Assembly (NCBI RefSeq): GCF_004366375.1
Contig: NZ_SOEF01000001.1
Span: 1 to 64,000, forward strand
Reading direction: 5' to 3'
Length of the DNA stretch: 64,000 bases
DNA from: Halanaerobium congolense
GTDB taxonomy: Bacteria; Bacillota; Halanaerobiia; Halanaerobiales; Halanaerobiaceae
A model generated the notes under the pieces. It did not search any database. It was not told where the DNA came from and saw only the letters and a list, made by a program, of their open reading frames with translations. Below are positions 52,724 through 61,038 of the stretch, piece after piece. Made by a program: the position numbers and the translations under genes. Numbering within the stretch: position 1 is the first letter of the stretch; each line of letters begins with the position of its first letter.

Positions 52724-53025
52724 TTAATATCCCCCTAATATGATTTAATATTTTTCATTAACAAATAAATAACCAATAAATAAATTAATTTTTTATTAAA
52801 ATACCCTTTTCTTATTCACCCCCAAAGCTAAAATAATTAATAACCAGGCATGCCACCTATATTTAATGCAATTTTCATACCAGAAAAGTAATATTTAATA
52901 AATTAAAATAAAAAATATATTTTTTGAAAATTATCAATAATAAATCTTATTTAAGAAAATAATTTATTGAAATTTATATCAATCTTTTTATATTTAATGC
53001 TTTATTTTTATTTTTAAATAAAAAT
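52724..53025. other. AT-rich non-coding gap upstream of phoA
   Basis: About 300 bases with no ORF of note. I looked for a sigma-54 site (GG-N10-GC) and for a Pho-type repeat and found neither. It is mostly A/T-rich runs, with one GC-rich patch (GGCATGCCACC) near 52850. Confidence 0.5.
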
Positions 53026-53070
53026 ACCAGTAAAAACTTTCCTTAAAAAAGAGTCTTTACTGGTTTAAAT
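53026..53070. terminator. Terminator after the NtrC-type regulator gene
   Basis: ACCAGTAAAAACTTT and AGTCTTTACTGGT are inverted around a short loop, with A/T-rich flanks on both sides; it lies past the response regulator stop. Confidence 0.75.
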
Positions 53071-53127
53071 ATTATAATATTCTTTATTTTGTGTATTCTT
53101 AGTAATCTTCACATTTTTGTTGTGTAA

Positions 53128-54450
53128 TTACTCAACTAAGTCTGCAACTTCTTTGTCATCTTTATACTTTTTAATCCAGTTATATAAAGTCTTTCTAGAA
53201 ATCCCTAAAATTTGAGCTGCTTTAGTTTTATTACCACTGCTTTTTGTTAAAGAATTAATAATTTTTTCTTTTTCACTTAATTTATTTTGATCAAAATTAA
53301 CTTTTTCTATAATTTCCGGGGGCAAATCTTGAACAGTAATCTCCTTATTTTTAGAAGTAACAATTAACCTTTCTGTTAAATTTTCTAACTCTCTAATATT
53401 TCCAGGCCAGTTATATTTTTTTAATAAATCAACAGCCTTATCAGAAATACTTTTTCGAGCAACCCCTTCTCGGTCCGATATTTTTTTAATAAAATGATCT
53501 ATTAAAATCTTAGTATCTGATTTTCTTTCTCTAAGAGGAGGAACATTTATGGGAATAACATTTAAGCGATAAAAAAGATCACTCCTAAACTCATTTTCTC
53601 TGACCATTTTCTTAATATCTCGATTAGTAGTTGCAATTACTCTCACATCGATATCTCTACTTATATTTTCACCAACTCTTTCAAATTTTTTCTCCTGTAA
53701 TACCCGCAGTAGTTTAGATTGAGTATCAAGGCTAATTTCAGTAATTTCATCTAACATTATAGTCCCTTGATCTGCCAATTCGAACTTTCCTTTTTTATCT
53801 TTAATAGCCCCTGTAAATGAACCTTTTTTGTGTCCAAATAACTCAGATTCGATAATATTGTGATTAAGTGCTGCACAATTTACTGCAACAAATTTATTTT
53901 CTCGGCGCTGACTCTGATAGTGTAAAGCTTTTGCTACTAATTCTTTTCCAGACCCGCTTTCACCCTGAATTAAAACCGTCGAACTATAATCGGCTGCCAT
54001 ATTAATTGTTTCTAGCAAATTATAAACTGCTTTACTTTCCCCAATTATTCTCTTATATTTTTTCCTTATTTCATCTTTTTCATCAATTTTACATTGCCCA
54101 ATTAAATTTCGAATCTTGATTTTTAACTCATCATAATCCAAGGGTTTAGTTAAAAATTCTGATGCACCTAATTTCATTGCTTTAACAGCCATCGGAATAC
54201 TGCCATAAGCAGTCATAAAAATAAATTTACTTTTAATATTCTTTTTTAACATTGTTTCATAAAACTCAATTCCACTCATTTTTGGCATTCTTATATCCGA
54301 TATAATTAGATCCGCATTCAAGCTTTTTGCTTTTCTAATTGCCTCATCTACATCATTTGCATAATCAACTATATAATTTTCAGCTTCCAATATTGCTTTT
54401 AGAACCTTAGATATATTTTCTTTGTCATCAACTATTAGTATCTTTTTCAT
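53128..54450 (-). CDS. NtrC-type sigma-54-dependent response regulator
   Basis: About 440 residues: receiver domain with phospho-acceptor D52 in IISDIRMPKMSG; AAA+ domain with GESGSGKELVAKALH, the sigma-54 contact loop GSFTGA (Ser in place of the common Ala), LDEITEI and LRERKSDT; and a C-terminal Fis helix-turn-helix (NKTKAAQILGISRKTLYNWI). ATG 54450 gives the standard start MKKILIVDD; longer readings add an unrelated tail. It overlaps the histidine kinase gene by 23 bases, so the pair is translationally coupled. It requires RpoN, which is not encoded here. Confidence 0.94.
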   Translation of the reverse strand: MKKILIVDDKENISKVLKAILEAENYIVDYANDVDEAIRKAKSLNADLIISDIRMPKMSGIEFYETMLKKNIKSKFIFMTAYGSIPMAVKAMKLGASEFLTKPLDYDELKIKIRNLIGQCKIDEKDEIRKKYKRIIGESKAVYNLLETINMAADYSSTVLIQGESGSGKELVAKALHYQSQRRENKFVAVNCAALNHNIIESELFGHKKGSFTGAIKDKKGKFELADQGTIMLDEITEISLDTQSKLLRVLQEKKFERVGENISRDIDVRVIATTNRDIKKMVRENEFRSDLFYRLNVIPINVPPLRERKSDTKILIDHFIKKISDREGVARKSISDKAVDLLKKYNWPGNIRELENLTERLIVTSKNKEITVQDLPPEIIEKVNFDQNKLSEKEKIINSLTKSSGNKTKAAQILGISRKTLYNWIKKYKDDKEVADLVE

Positions 54451-55813
54451 TATTGCTATCATCCTTATAAATAGGTAATTTAATTTTAAAAACTGTATTA
54501 TTATCAGTATTCGCTTCAATCTTTCCTTTGTGTTTTTCAATAATTTCTTTTGAGATACTTAAACCTATACCACTACCACTTTTTTTCGTTGTAAAAAATG
54601 GGTTAAAAATTTTATCAAGATCTTCGTTTTTGATTCCGCAGCCATTATCTTCAATATTAATCAAAATATAATTTTCATTATCGTCAACTTTTATTTTAAT
54701 ATAACCAGATTTTTTAATTGCTTCAATAGAATTTAAAATAATATTGGTAAAAACACTTTTCATTTTATTAATATCACCTTTAATATACTTATGTTTAGTG
54801 TTAAATTCTTTAATTAAAGTTATATTATTATTATCAGTCATTGCCTCTAATAATTTGGATATATCATTTAGAAGATTTATTATATCAATTTTTTTAAATT
54901 TATATGATTTAATCCTGGCAAAATTTAAAAATTCATCTAAAAAATTATTTAATGTATCAATTTCTTCATTTATTATTTTCAAAAACCCATTTTGAGAATT
55001 TAATTCTTTTTTTAATTTTATTACTTCGACAGCTCCAGAAATGGCTTCTAAAGGGTTACGTATTTCATGTGCTAGATAAGCTGACATTTTACCAAGAGTA
55101 GCCAGCTGTGTTTTTTCAATTAAACTTTTCCTGATGATCAGCATTTCTTCATACATCCAGATTACAGAATTATAAAGTTCTTTTAATTCCAGAGGAGGGT
55201 TTTTAGACTTTAATTTAGAAATATTAAAATCACTTTCTGGAATTTTGCGAACTATTTTAGCTAAATTAGTAATTGGTTTTAAAATATAATCAGCAGTAAT
55301 ATGAATTATAAATGCCAGCAGCAAAAAAGCTGCTGCTAAAATAATAATCATCATTCTAATCGAATAATTTATCTTATCCTTTAGAGTTTGTTGAGAAAGT
55401 GTAATTATTGTCCTGCCGATCACCTCCCCATCTATAATAATATCTTTGCTAGTTATTAACTTATCATCATCTAAATAACTCTGCTTTTCTTCAAAACTAT
55501 TTTCAATAAATTTTCCCTCTAAATCTCTATTTAATGCTGCTAAAATTCTACCATTATTATTTATTATTTTCGCTTCAACAACATCTTGTTCGCTATTAAA
55601 AGAAGTCACATTTTTAGAAAGAGTGCTAAATTCATGCACCAGCAGTGCTTCTTTACTAATTTCTGCTAAAGTCCTTGCTAAAAGTACACCTCTTCTCTCA
55701 ATTTCCTCCTGAAATATGTCCTTTTGCTGAACAATTAATACATAGGCTACTAAAATCATAATTATTAAAAATATTAACATTGTATAAGTAATCAATCTTT
55801 TTTTTAATGACAA
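54428..55813 (-). CDS. Sensor histidine kinase with extracytoplasmic domain
   Basis: 461 residues: TM1 (about 10-28), a periplasmic region (30-150), TM2 (about 153-176), HAMP-like linker (KPITNLAKIVRKIPE), a HisKA domain with AHEIRNPLEAISGAVE, and an ATPase domain with NIILNSIEAIKK, IEDNGCGIKNED and KSGSGIGLSISKEI. It autophosphorylates and passes phosphate to the NtrC-type regulator. The start is TTG with AAGGATG upstream. The PhnD-like binding protein directly upstream is likely its periplasmic input (inference). Confidence 0.93.
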   Translation of the reverse strand: MSLKKRLITYTMLIFLIIMILVAYVLIVQQKDIFQEEIERRGVLLARTLAEISKEALLVHEFSTLSKNVTSFNSEQDVVEAKIINNNGRILAALNRDLEGKFIENSFEEKQSYLDDDKLITSKDIIIDGEVIGRTIITLSQQTLKDKINYSIRMMIIILAAAFLLLAFIIHITADYILKPITNLAKIVRKIPESDFNISKLKSKNPPLELKELYNSVIWMYEEMLIIRKSLIEKTQLATLGKMSAYLAHEIRNPLEAISGAVEVIKLKKELNSQNGFLKIINEEIDTLNNFLDEFLNFARIKSYKFKKIDIINLLNDISKLLEAMTDNNNITLIKEFNTKHKYIKGDINKMKSVFTNIILNSIEAIKKSGYIKIKVDDNENYILINIEDNGCGIKNEDLDKIFNPFFTTKKSGSGIGLSISKEIIEKHKGKIEANTDNNTVFKIKLPIYKDDSNNEKDTNS

Positions 55814-55881
55814 AATTAATCATCCTTATTTTTAAAACTTCATTCAGCTGAAGTTCTATGAAGTTCTATTATAACTAATAA

Positions 55882-56733
55882 TTATTTTGAATAATCTACT
55901 AAATATTCTCTAACAATGTCATACATTTGATCATTACTAACAGCAAAACCATCAAAACCAGATTTTTGCATTGCTTTTAAACCTTCCTGATCAGTATCAA
56001 GACTTAAAAAAGCTTTTCTGAGTTTATTTATTATATCTTTTTTTATATCTTCTCTGGCTGTAATAGAAGATGTTGGTAGATAAGAAGATTTAGCAATAAT
56101 TCTAATTTGTGAACTATGTTCTTTATTAAGCTCATCTTCTAAAATGAATAACTTTATTGCTCCTGCATCAACTAATCCATAACTTACACTTTTTAAAACA
56201 TTAATATGTTTGCCTGTGTATACAACATTTAAGTCATCTTTATAATTTATGTTATTTCTATTTAAAATAGCTATTGGTAAATAATAGCCTGAAGTAGAAT
56301 CTCTTTTAGCTGTGAGGGCTAGTTTTTTACCTTTTAAATCAGTTAAATTTTTAATTTTAGAATTTTTATGTACAATAAAACCTCCTCGATAATAGGGACT
56401 ACCCAGCCTTTTTTCTAAGACTATTGGCTTACAGTTTAATTCATTACGTGCTTTTACATAAAAGACTGGAGAAAAATAACCTAAATCAATTTTTTTGTTT
56501 CTCATTAAATCTATTAATGTTTGATGATCTTTTGCAACTACCAATTCAATATCTATTCCACTTCTTTTAGACACTTCATCCAGGATAGACTGCCAACTTT
56601 CTAATTTTGATAAAGCAATTTTTTTGGAAGTGACACCTAAGGTTATAAACTCCTCGGCCTGTATTGAAATTGTAAATATTATAAAAAATAAAATTAGCAG
56701 AACTAAATAAAGATATTTTTTTAAATATTTCAT
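55882..56733 (-). CDS. PhnD-like periplasmic binding protein
   Basis: 283 residues with a signal peptide (about 5-26) and a type II binding fold of the phosphonate/phosphite PhnD group: DLGYFSPVFYVKAR, GGFIVHKNSKIKNLTDLKGKKLALTAKRDSTSGYYLP, GLVDAGAIK and SSYLPTSSITAREDI. No transporter ATPase or permease is adjacent. Instead it heads an operon with a histidine kinase and an NtrC-type regulator (gap of ~70 bases), so it is probably a sensing subunit. The ligand is unknown; the family binds phosphonates, phosphite and other anions. Confidence 0.86.
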   Translation of the reverse strand: MKYLKKYLYLVLLILFFIIFTISIQAEEFITLGVTSKKIALSKLESWQSILDEVSKRSGIDIELVVAKDHQTLIDLMRNKKIDLGYFSPVFYVKARNELNCKPIVLEKRLGSPYYRGGFIVHKNSKIKNLTDLKGKKLALTAKRDSTSGYYLPIAILNRNNINYKDDLNVVYTGKHINVLKSVSYGLVDAGAIKLFILEDELNKEHSSQIRIIAKSSYLPTSSITAREDIKKDIINKLRKAFLSLDTDQEGLKAMQKSGFDGFAVSNDQMYDIVREYLVDYSK

Positions 56734-56862
56734 TGTCCATCTCCTTAACTTACTTTTATTCTATATATATTTAAATATTTAAAATTAATTAAATAATCTG
56801 AAATTTAGTCACCTATTTTTATTATATACAATTAAGAAACAAAAAACAAAAATATTTAAGAA

Positions 56863-56888
56863 AGGCTGACAGAATTATCTGCCAGCCA
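56863..56888 (-). terminator. Terminator after the cyclophilin gene
   Basis: GGCTGGCAGA-TAAT-TCTGTCAGCC on the minus strand followed by TTTC; positioned 37 bases past the cyclophilin stop. Confidence 0.82.
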
Positions 56889-56924
56889 ATTTTTATTATA
56901 TATAATTTTTAATTTTAATACATT

Positions 56925-57446
56925 TTAAAGCTTTTCTGGAGACTTATATTCTACACCAAAAGTTTCTACCTCGACAGATTTCATTACCTGTTCTTCTTTC
57001 GGCATATCTCTAGCGCCTGTTTCTACTTCAGCTATTTGATCAACAGTTTCCATACCTTCAACAACCTCACCAAAAGCTGCATATTGGCCATCTAAGTGAG
57101 GAGAATCTTTGTGCATAATAAAGAACTGTGAACCTGCAGAATTAGGGCTCTGACTGCGGGCCATCGAAATAACTCCACGTCTGTGTTTTAAATCATTATC
57201 ATAACCATTAGCAGAAAATTCACCTTTAATTGAATAACCGGGATTACCCATTCCTGTGCCATCAGGACAGCCACCTTGAATCATAAAACCTTTTATTACT
57301 CGATGAAAAATAAGACCATCATAATACCCATCTTCAGCCAGCTGAATAAAATTTTTAACTGTATTTTCAGCTTTTTCTGGGTAGAGTTCTAATTTGATTT
57401 GATTCCCACTTTCCATTATTATTGTTATTTCTGGATTTTTTGACAT
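56925..57446 (-). CDS. Cyclophilin-type peptidyl-prolyl isomerase
   Basis: 173 residues, cytoplasmic, with the single-domain cyclophilin core: DGLIFHRVIKGFMIQGGCPDGTG (active-site Arg and the Phe/Met/Gln set), GVISMARSQSPNSAGSQFFI and HLDGQYAAFGEVVEGMETVD. Speeds cis-trans isomerisation of X-Pro bonds in folding proteins. GAGGTG precedes the ATG. A decayed copy of its first 40 codons lies at 49466-49586. It is transcribed alone. Confidence 0.94.
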   Translation of the reverse strand: MSKNPEITIIMESGNQIKLELYPEKAENTVKNFIQLAEDGYYDGLIFHRVIKGFMIQGGCPDGTGMGNPGYSIKGEFSANGYDNDLKHRRGVISMARSQSPNSAGSQFFIMHKDSPHLDGQYAAFGEVVEGMETVDQIAEVETGARDMPKEEQVMKSVEVETFGVEYKSPEKL

Positions 57447-57590
57447 TTATAACACCTCAATTTAATTTTTAATCTTTCTTTCATTATTATATATAATTTA
57501 AGCTGATATTTAAAGCTGATATTTTAAAATCTTATTAATCAACACGACTTATTTTAAAATCTGATCTTCTTAATTTCAAAAAGTTAAAAA

Positions 57591-57620
57591 TTGACAAGCT
57601 GAAGCTATTAATTATATAAT
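57591..57620 (+). promoter_or_regulatory. Promoter of the orphan ABC binding protein gene
   Basis: TTGACA at 57591-57596 and TATAAT at 57615-57620 with an 18-base spacer, 47 bases before the ATG. Confidence 0.88.
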
Positions 57621-57667
57621 TGATTTAAATAATTTGATTTTTCAAAAAGAAGGGAGTAGAAAAAAGT

Positions 57668-58642
57668 ATGAAAAATATTTTAAAGAAAAGCTATTTATTA
57701 GTTTTAATTGTTCTATTAATATCTTCATTTTCAATGAATTTAGCAGCCCAGGAATATGAGATAGGAATTTCACAGTTTGTTGAGCATCCATCTTTAGATT
57801 TGGCCAGAGAGGGTTTTATTGATCAGCTGGCAGAAGAAGGTTTTGTTGATGGTGAAAATATTGAAATAGATTTGCAGAATGCTCAGGCTGATTTTGCCAC
57901 TGCTCAGACGATTGCCCAAAGATTTAATCAAAATAAGGTTGATTTAGTTTTAGCAATTGCAACACCATCCGCTCAAACAGCAGCAAATGTTTTAAAAAAT
58001 ACGCCGGTATTAATTACAGCTGTTACTGATCCTGTAGAAGCTGGTATTGTTAAAAGCATGGAAAAGCCAGGAGCTAATATTACCGGAACAACAGATATGA
58101 ATCCGGTGGCAAAACAGTTAGAATTAATAAGAAATTTTTTACCTGAGGTAAAAGATATAGGTATTTTATATAATCCAGGTGAGGTGAATTCAACTGTTCA
58201 GGTTAAATTAGCTAAAGAAAAAGCCAAGGAAATGGGAGTTAATCTGGAAGAAGCAACAGTTAGCAACAGCAGTGAAGTTAGTCTGGCAGTTTCTTCATTG
58301 GTAGATAATGTAGATGCAATTTATGTGCCAACTGATAATATTATCGTTTCTGCAATGCCAACTGTACTTCAAATAGCACATAATAGAAAGATTCCAGTAT
58401 TTGCTTCTGAAAATAACTCAGTTGAGCAGGGTGCAGTTGCCACTTTAGGAATTGATTATTATCAGTTAGGCAGACAGACTGGATCTATGGCAGCCAGGAT
58501 TCTTAATGGTAGTGACCCTGCGAAAATGCCTGTTGAATCTTCGAAAGAATTAAAGCTTTATATTAATCAAAAATCGACTGAAGAAATTGGTTTAGAAATT
58601 CCAGCAGAACTATTAGAATCTGCTGATACTATTTTTAAGTAA
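57668..58642 (+). CDS. ABC transporter substrate-binding protein (ABC_sub_bind / TrpX type)
   Basis: 324 residues with a signal peptide (about 1-27, no lipobox Cys) and a type I periplasmic binding fold: GISQFVEHPSLDLAREGFIDQL, DLVLAIATPSAQTAANVLKNTPVLITAVTDPVEAG, ITGTTDMNPVAKQLELI and ATLGIDYYQLGRQTGSMAARIL, the PF04392-like pattern shared with tryptophan/tyrosine-linked TrpX proteins. The ligand cannot be read. Normally a permease and ATPase follow, but here the gene ends in a terminator and then tRNAs, so it is an orphan. GAAGGGAG precedes the ATG. Confidence 0.88.
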   Translation: MKNILKKSYLLVLIVLLISSFSMNLAAQEYEIGISQFVEHPSLDLAREGFIDQLAEEGFVDGENIEIDLQNAQADFATAQTIAQRFNQNKVDLVLAIATPSAQTAANVLKNTPVLITAVTDPVEAGIVKSMEKPGANITGTTDMNPVAKQLELIRNFLPEVKDIGILYNPGEVNSTVQVKLAKEKAKEMGVNLEEATVSNSSEVSLAVSSLVDNVDAIYVPTDNIIVSAMPTVLQIAHNRKIPVFASENNSVEQGAVATLGIDYYQLGRQTGSMAARILNGSDPAKMPVESSKELKLYINQKSTEEIGLEIPAELLESADTIFK

Positions 58643-58697
58643 AGCGAAATTAAAAAAGAGTTCATTATTTAGTTAAAAATTATATATGCAAAAAAAG

Positions 58698-58724
58698 AAG
58701 CCAGGCATAATGCCTGGCTTTAAT
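58698..58724. terminator. Bidirectional terminator between the binding protein and tRNAs
   Basis: AAGCCAGGCATAATGCCTGGCTT is a near-perfect palindrome with A-rich and T-rich sides, between convergent units. Confidence 0.88.
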
Positions 58725-58736
58725 ATTCTAAAAAAA

Positions 58737-58812
58737 TGGTGGTGGAAGACAGAATTGAACTGTCGACACGTGGATTTTCAATCCACTGCTCTACCGACTG
58801 AGCTATTCCACC
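58737..58812 (-). tRNA. tRNA-Phe (anticodon GAA), copy 2
   Basis: As the copy at 44103, but acceptor pair 6-67 is A-U instead of G-C (both bases changed, pairing kept) and one T-loop base differs. CCA encoded. Confidence 0.95.
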
Positions 58813-58833
58813 TAATATGTAATTAATTAAAAA

Positions 58834-58910
58834 TGGTTGCGGGGACCGGATTCGAACCGATGACCTCCAGGTTATGAGCCTGACGAGCTACCAGACTGCT
58901 CTACCCCGCG
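58834..58910 (-). tRNA. Initiator tRNA-fMet (anticodon CAT)
   Basis: Anticodon arm CAGGCTCATAACCTG with CAT. The first base C faces A at position 72 (5' CGCGGGG, 3' CCCCGCAACCA), the unpaired end that marks initiator tRNA; CCA encoded. Confidence 0.94.
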
Positions 58911-58917
58911 CTATGAA

Positions 58918-58993
58918 TGGTGAGCCATGGAGGATTCGAACCTCCGACAACCTGATTAAAAGTCAGGTGCTCTGCCAACTGAGCTAATGGCCC
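58918..58993 (-). tRNA. tRNA-Lys (anticodon TTT)
   Basis: Acceptor GGGCCAT/ATGGCTC with one G-U pair, anticodon arm CCTGACTTTTAATCAGG with TTT and encoded CCA. Confidence 0.95.
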
Positions 58994-59014
58994 ATTTCTC
59001 TTGCGACGCTTTTT

Positions 59015-59043
59015 ATAATATCAATAAACCAGGTGGTTGTCAA
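59015..59043 (-). promoter_or_regulatory. Promoter of the tRNA-Lys/fMet/Phe cluster
   Basis: TTGACA (59038-59043) and TATTAT (59015-59020) on the minus strand, 17-base spacer, about 20 bases before tRNA-Lys. Confidence 0.85.
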
Positions 59044-59092
59044 GAAAAAAGTACAAAAAAGTTTAATATAAAGTAAAATTTAGAAAAAATAA

Positions 59093-59118
59093 AAGGCAGA
59101 CAACAAATAGAGCTGCCC
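59093..59118 (-). terminator. Terminator after the M23 peptidase gene
   Basis: GGGCAG and CTGCC are inverted and followed by TTTTATTTTTT on the minus strand. Confidence 0.7.
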
Positions 59119-59164
59119 ACCTTAAAATTTAAATCATCTCAAACTGCAGTGTCACATTATTAAA

Positions 59165-60433
59165 CTAAGGTAAATAATTTTTAGGATTCAGCGGCTTTTC
59201 ATTTTGTAAAACTCCAAAATGAAGGTGGGGCCCTGTGCTTAAACCTGTATTTCCTGATAAAGCTACCACTTGTCCCTTATTAACCATTGAACCTTTAGCA
59301 ACACTTACCTTTGAGTTATGTGCATAAAGAGTTTCTATACCCCGACCATGATCAATAATAACTGTATATCCAAATCCGTTCATCCAGCCGCTATGTACAA
59401 CTTTTCCTCCTGCTGCTGCTTTTACACGAGTACCTGATGGTACAGCAATATCCAAACCATTATGAAATAATCTTGTCTTTTTAATTGGATGAACTCTCCA
59501 GCCAAAATTAGAAGTGATCCTTCCGTTAACAGGCCAGATCAAAGAGCCTCGTTCCAAAGAAACCGGGCCTCTCTGATAATCAGTAATAATTAACTTATCA
59601 CCGGCAAAAATTCGATCTCCACTTAAATTATTTGCCCGTCTAATTGCATCTACATTAGTCCCATACAGCCGAGCGATGCTGCTTAAAGCGTCTCCTCGCT
59701 GAACCTGATGTACAATCTGTTTAGAAGATGAATTAGCTTCTTTTATTTTAGCTGAACTATTATTTTTAACAGCCTTGGAATCAATTATCGGAAGCACCAG
59801 TTCCTGTCCTGCCTTAATAAAATCTGAATTTAGATTATTAGCATTCATTATTTCTTCAACAGGTAAGTTTCTGCGGGCTGCTATTGAAGATAAGGTGTCT
59901 CCGCGACGAACTGTGTAATATACCTGAGCATTTTCTGCTTTTGAAGCTGCAGAACCAGCTGTGCTCTTATTATTTGAAACAGTTTTTATTATTTTATCTC
60001 TTGGTATTTTTAAATCCTGTCCTGGCTTAATCTTAACAGAACTAAGATTATTAAATTCCATAATTTCTTTCACACTAGAATCCTTTGACCTCGCAATTCC
60101 TGACAGAGTATCTCCATTATCTACTAAGTATAGTTCATAAGATACTTTCTCAGAAATCATTTTTTTCAATAACTGGCGGGTATTATCACCAGCTATTCCA
60201 TCAACCGATAAATTCTGGCTTCTTTGAAAATCCTTAATTGCATTTTCAGTACTTCGGCCAAAAATCCCATCAGGTGCTGCATTATATCCAAGAGTTTTTA
60301 AATATTTTTGAATTTCCATTACATCTCTTCCGCGATCATTCAGTTTGACCTGAAAAGCAGAAACTGTAATAGTTATTGACAAAAGAAAAACTAATAAAAT
60401 TATTATCGTAGTTAGAAAGTTATTTTTTCCCAT
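59165..60433 (-). CDS. M23 peptidase with peptidoglycan-binding and three LysM domains
   Basis: About 422 residues. A signal peptide/anchor (about 5-28), a PG_binding_1 domain (DRGRDVMEIQKYLKTLGYNA, 35-90), three LysM repeats (each with GDTL/GDALSSIA and a closing KPGQ/KAGQ/FAGD), and a LytM domain with HNGLDIAVPSG and GPHLHFG, where the zinc ligands H-x3-D and H-x-H are intact. Zinc endopeptidases of this kind cut peptide cross-links in the wall; in sporulating relatives similar proteins act in development. ATG 60433 is used because AGGAGGGGAG lies just upstream. It precedes the second tRNA cluster. Confidence 0.93.
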   Translation of the reverse strand: MGKNNFLTTIIILLVFLLSITITVSAFQVKLNDRGRDVMEIQKYLKTLGYNAAPDGIFGRSTENAIKDFQRSQNLSVDGIAGDNTRQLLKKMISEKVSYELYLVDNGDTLSGIARSKDSSVKEIMEFNNLSSVKIKPGQDLKIPRDKIIKTVSNNKSTAGSAASKAENAQVYYTVRRGDTLSSIAARRNLPVEEIMNANNLNSDFIKAGQELVLPIIDSKAVKNNSSAKIKEANSSSKQIVHQVQRGDALSSIARLYGTNVDAIRRANNLSGDRIFAGDKLIITDYQRGPVSLERGSLIWPVNGRITSNFGWRVHPIKKTRLFHNGLDIAVPSGTRVKAAAGGKVVHSGWMNGFGYTVIIDHGRGIETLYAHNSKVSVAKGSMVNKGQVVALSGNTGLSTGPHLHFGVLQNEKPLNPKNYLP

Positions 60434-60486
60434 ATCTCCCCTCCTTTCTTCCAATTTCTTCTACAATATATATTTCTAGATAAAAG

Positions 60487-60972
60487 TTAAATCTCCTCTT
60501 TATATTTTCCTTTTTTGTTTAAATTTATAAAATTATTCTGCCTCAGGGCTTCATAAATTATAATGGAAACTGAATTAGAGAGATTGAGGGACCTCAATTT
60601 GTCCAGCATCGGAATCCTGATACAGTGTTCTAAATTTGATTCTAATAAATCTTCCGGCAAACCAGCAGTTTCTTTTCCAAATAAAAAATAATCATTTTCT
60701 TGATACTCAAAATCTGAATAAGCTGCTGGAGCTTTTGTGGTTGCATAAAAAAAGCGCCCTTCTTTATTCTTTTCAAAAAAATGATCTAAATTATCATAAT
60801 AACTGATATCTAATTTGTCCCAGTAATCAAGACCTGCTCTTTTTAAATATTTGTCTGAAGTCGAAAAACCTAAGGGCCTGACTAAGTGCAGTTTAGAATT
60901 AGTAACAGCACAGGTTCTAGCTATATTACCGGTATTTTGTGGTATTTCTGGCTCAACAAGTACAATATTCAA
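60487..60972 (-). CDS. trmL: tRNA (cytidine/uridine-34 2'-O)-methyltransferase
   Basis: 161 residues, a minimal SPOUT methylase: NIVLVEPEIPQNTGNIARTC, LFGKETAGLPEDLL and RSLNLSNSVSIIIYEALRQ. It methylates the wobble ribose of certain leucine tRNAs; tRNA-Leu genes with TAA and GAG anticodons lie in this window. TTG 60972 gives the family-typical start and follows AAGGTG by 6 bases; the GTG at 60981 overlaps that site. It is followed by the M23 gene after about 50 bases. Confidence 0.9.
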   Translation of the reverse strand: MNIVLVEPEIPQNTGNIARTCAVTNSKLHLVRPLGFSTSDKYLKRAGLDYWDKLDISYYDNLDHFFEKNKEGRFFYATTKAPAAYSDFEYQENDYFLFGKETAGLPEDLLESNLEHCIRIPMLDKLRSLNLSNSVSIIIYEALRQNNFINLNKKGKYKEEI

Positions 60973-61038
60973 TTCGATCACCTTATTGTAATTAATTTAT
61001 GTTAGTTAATTTATATTACGTTATTTTAAATTTTTTGA

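Noticed and set aside
52724-53127. Sigma-54 promoter before phoA, expected from the NtrC-type regulator
   Set aside because: TGGCAT is present, but no GC lies at the required 10-base distance from GG, so there is no acceptable -24/-12 pair.
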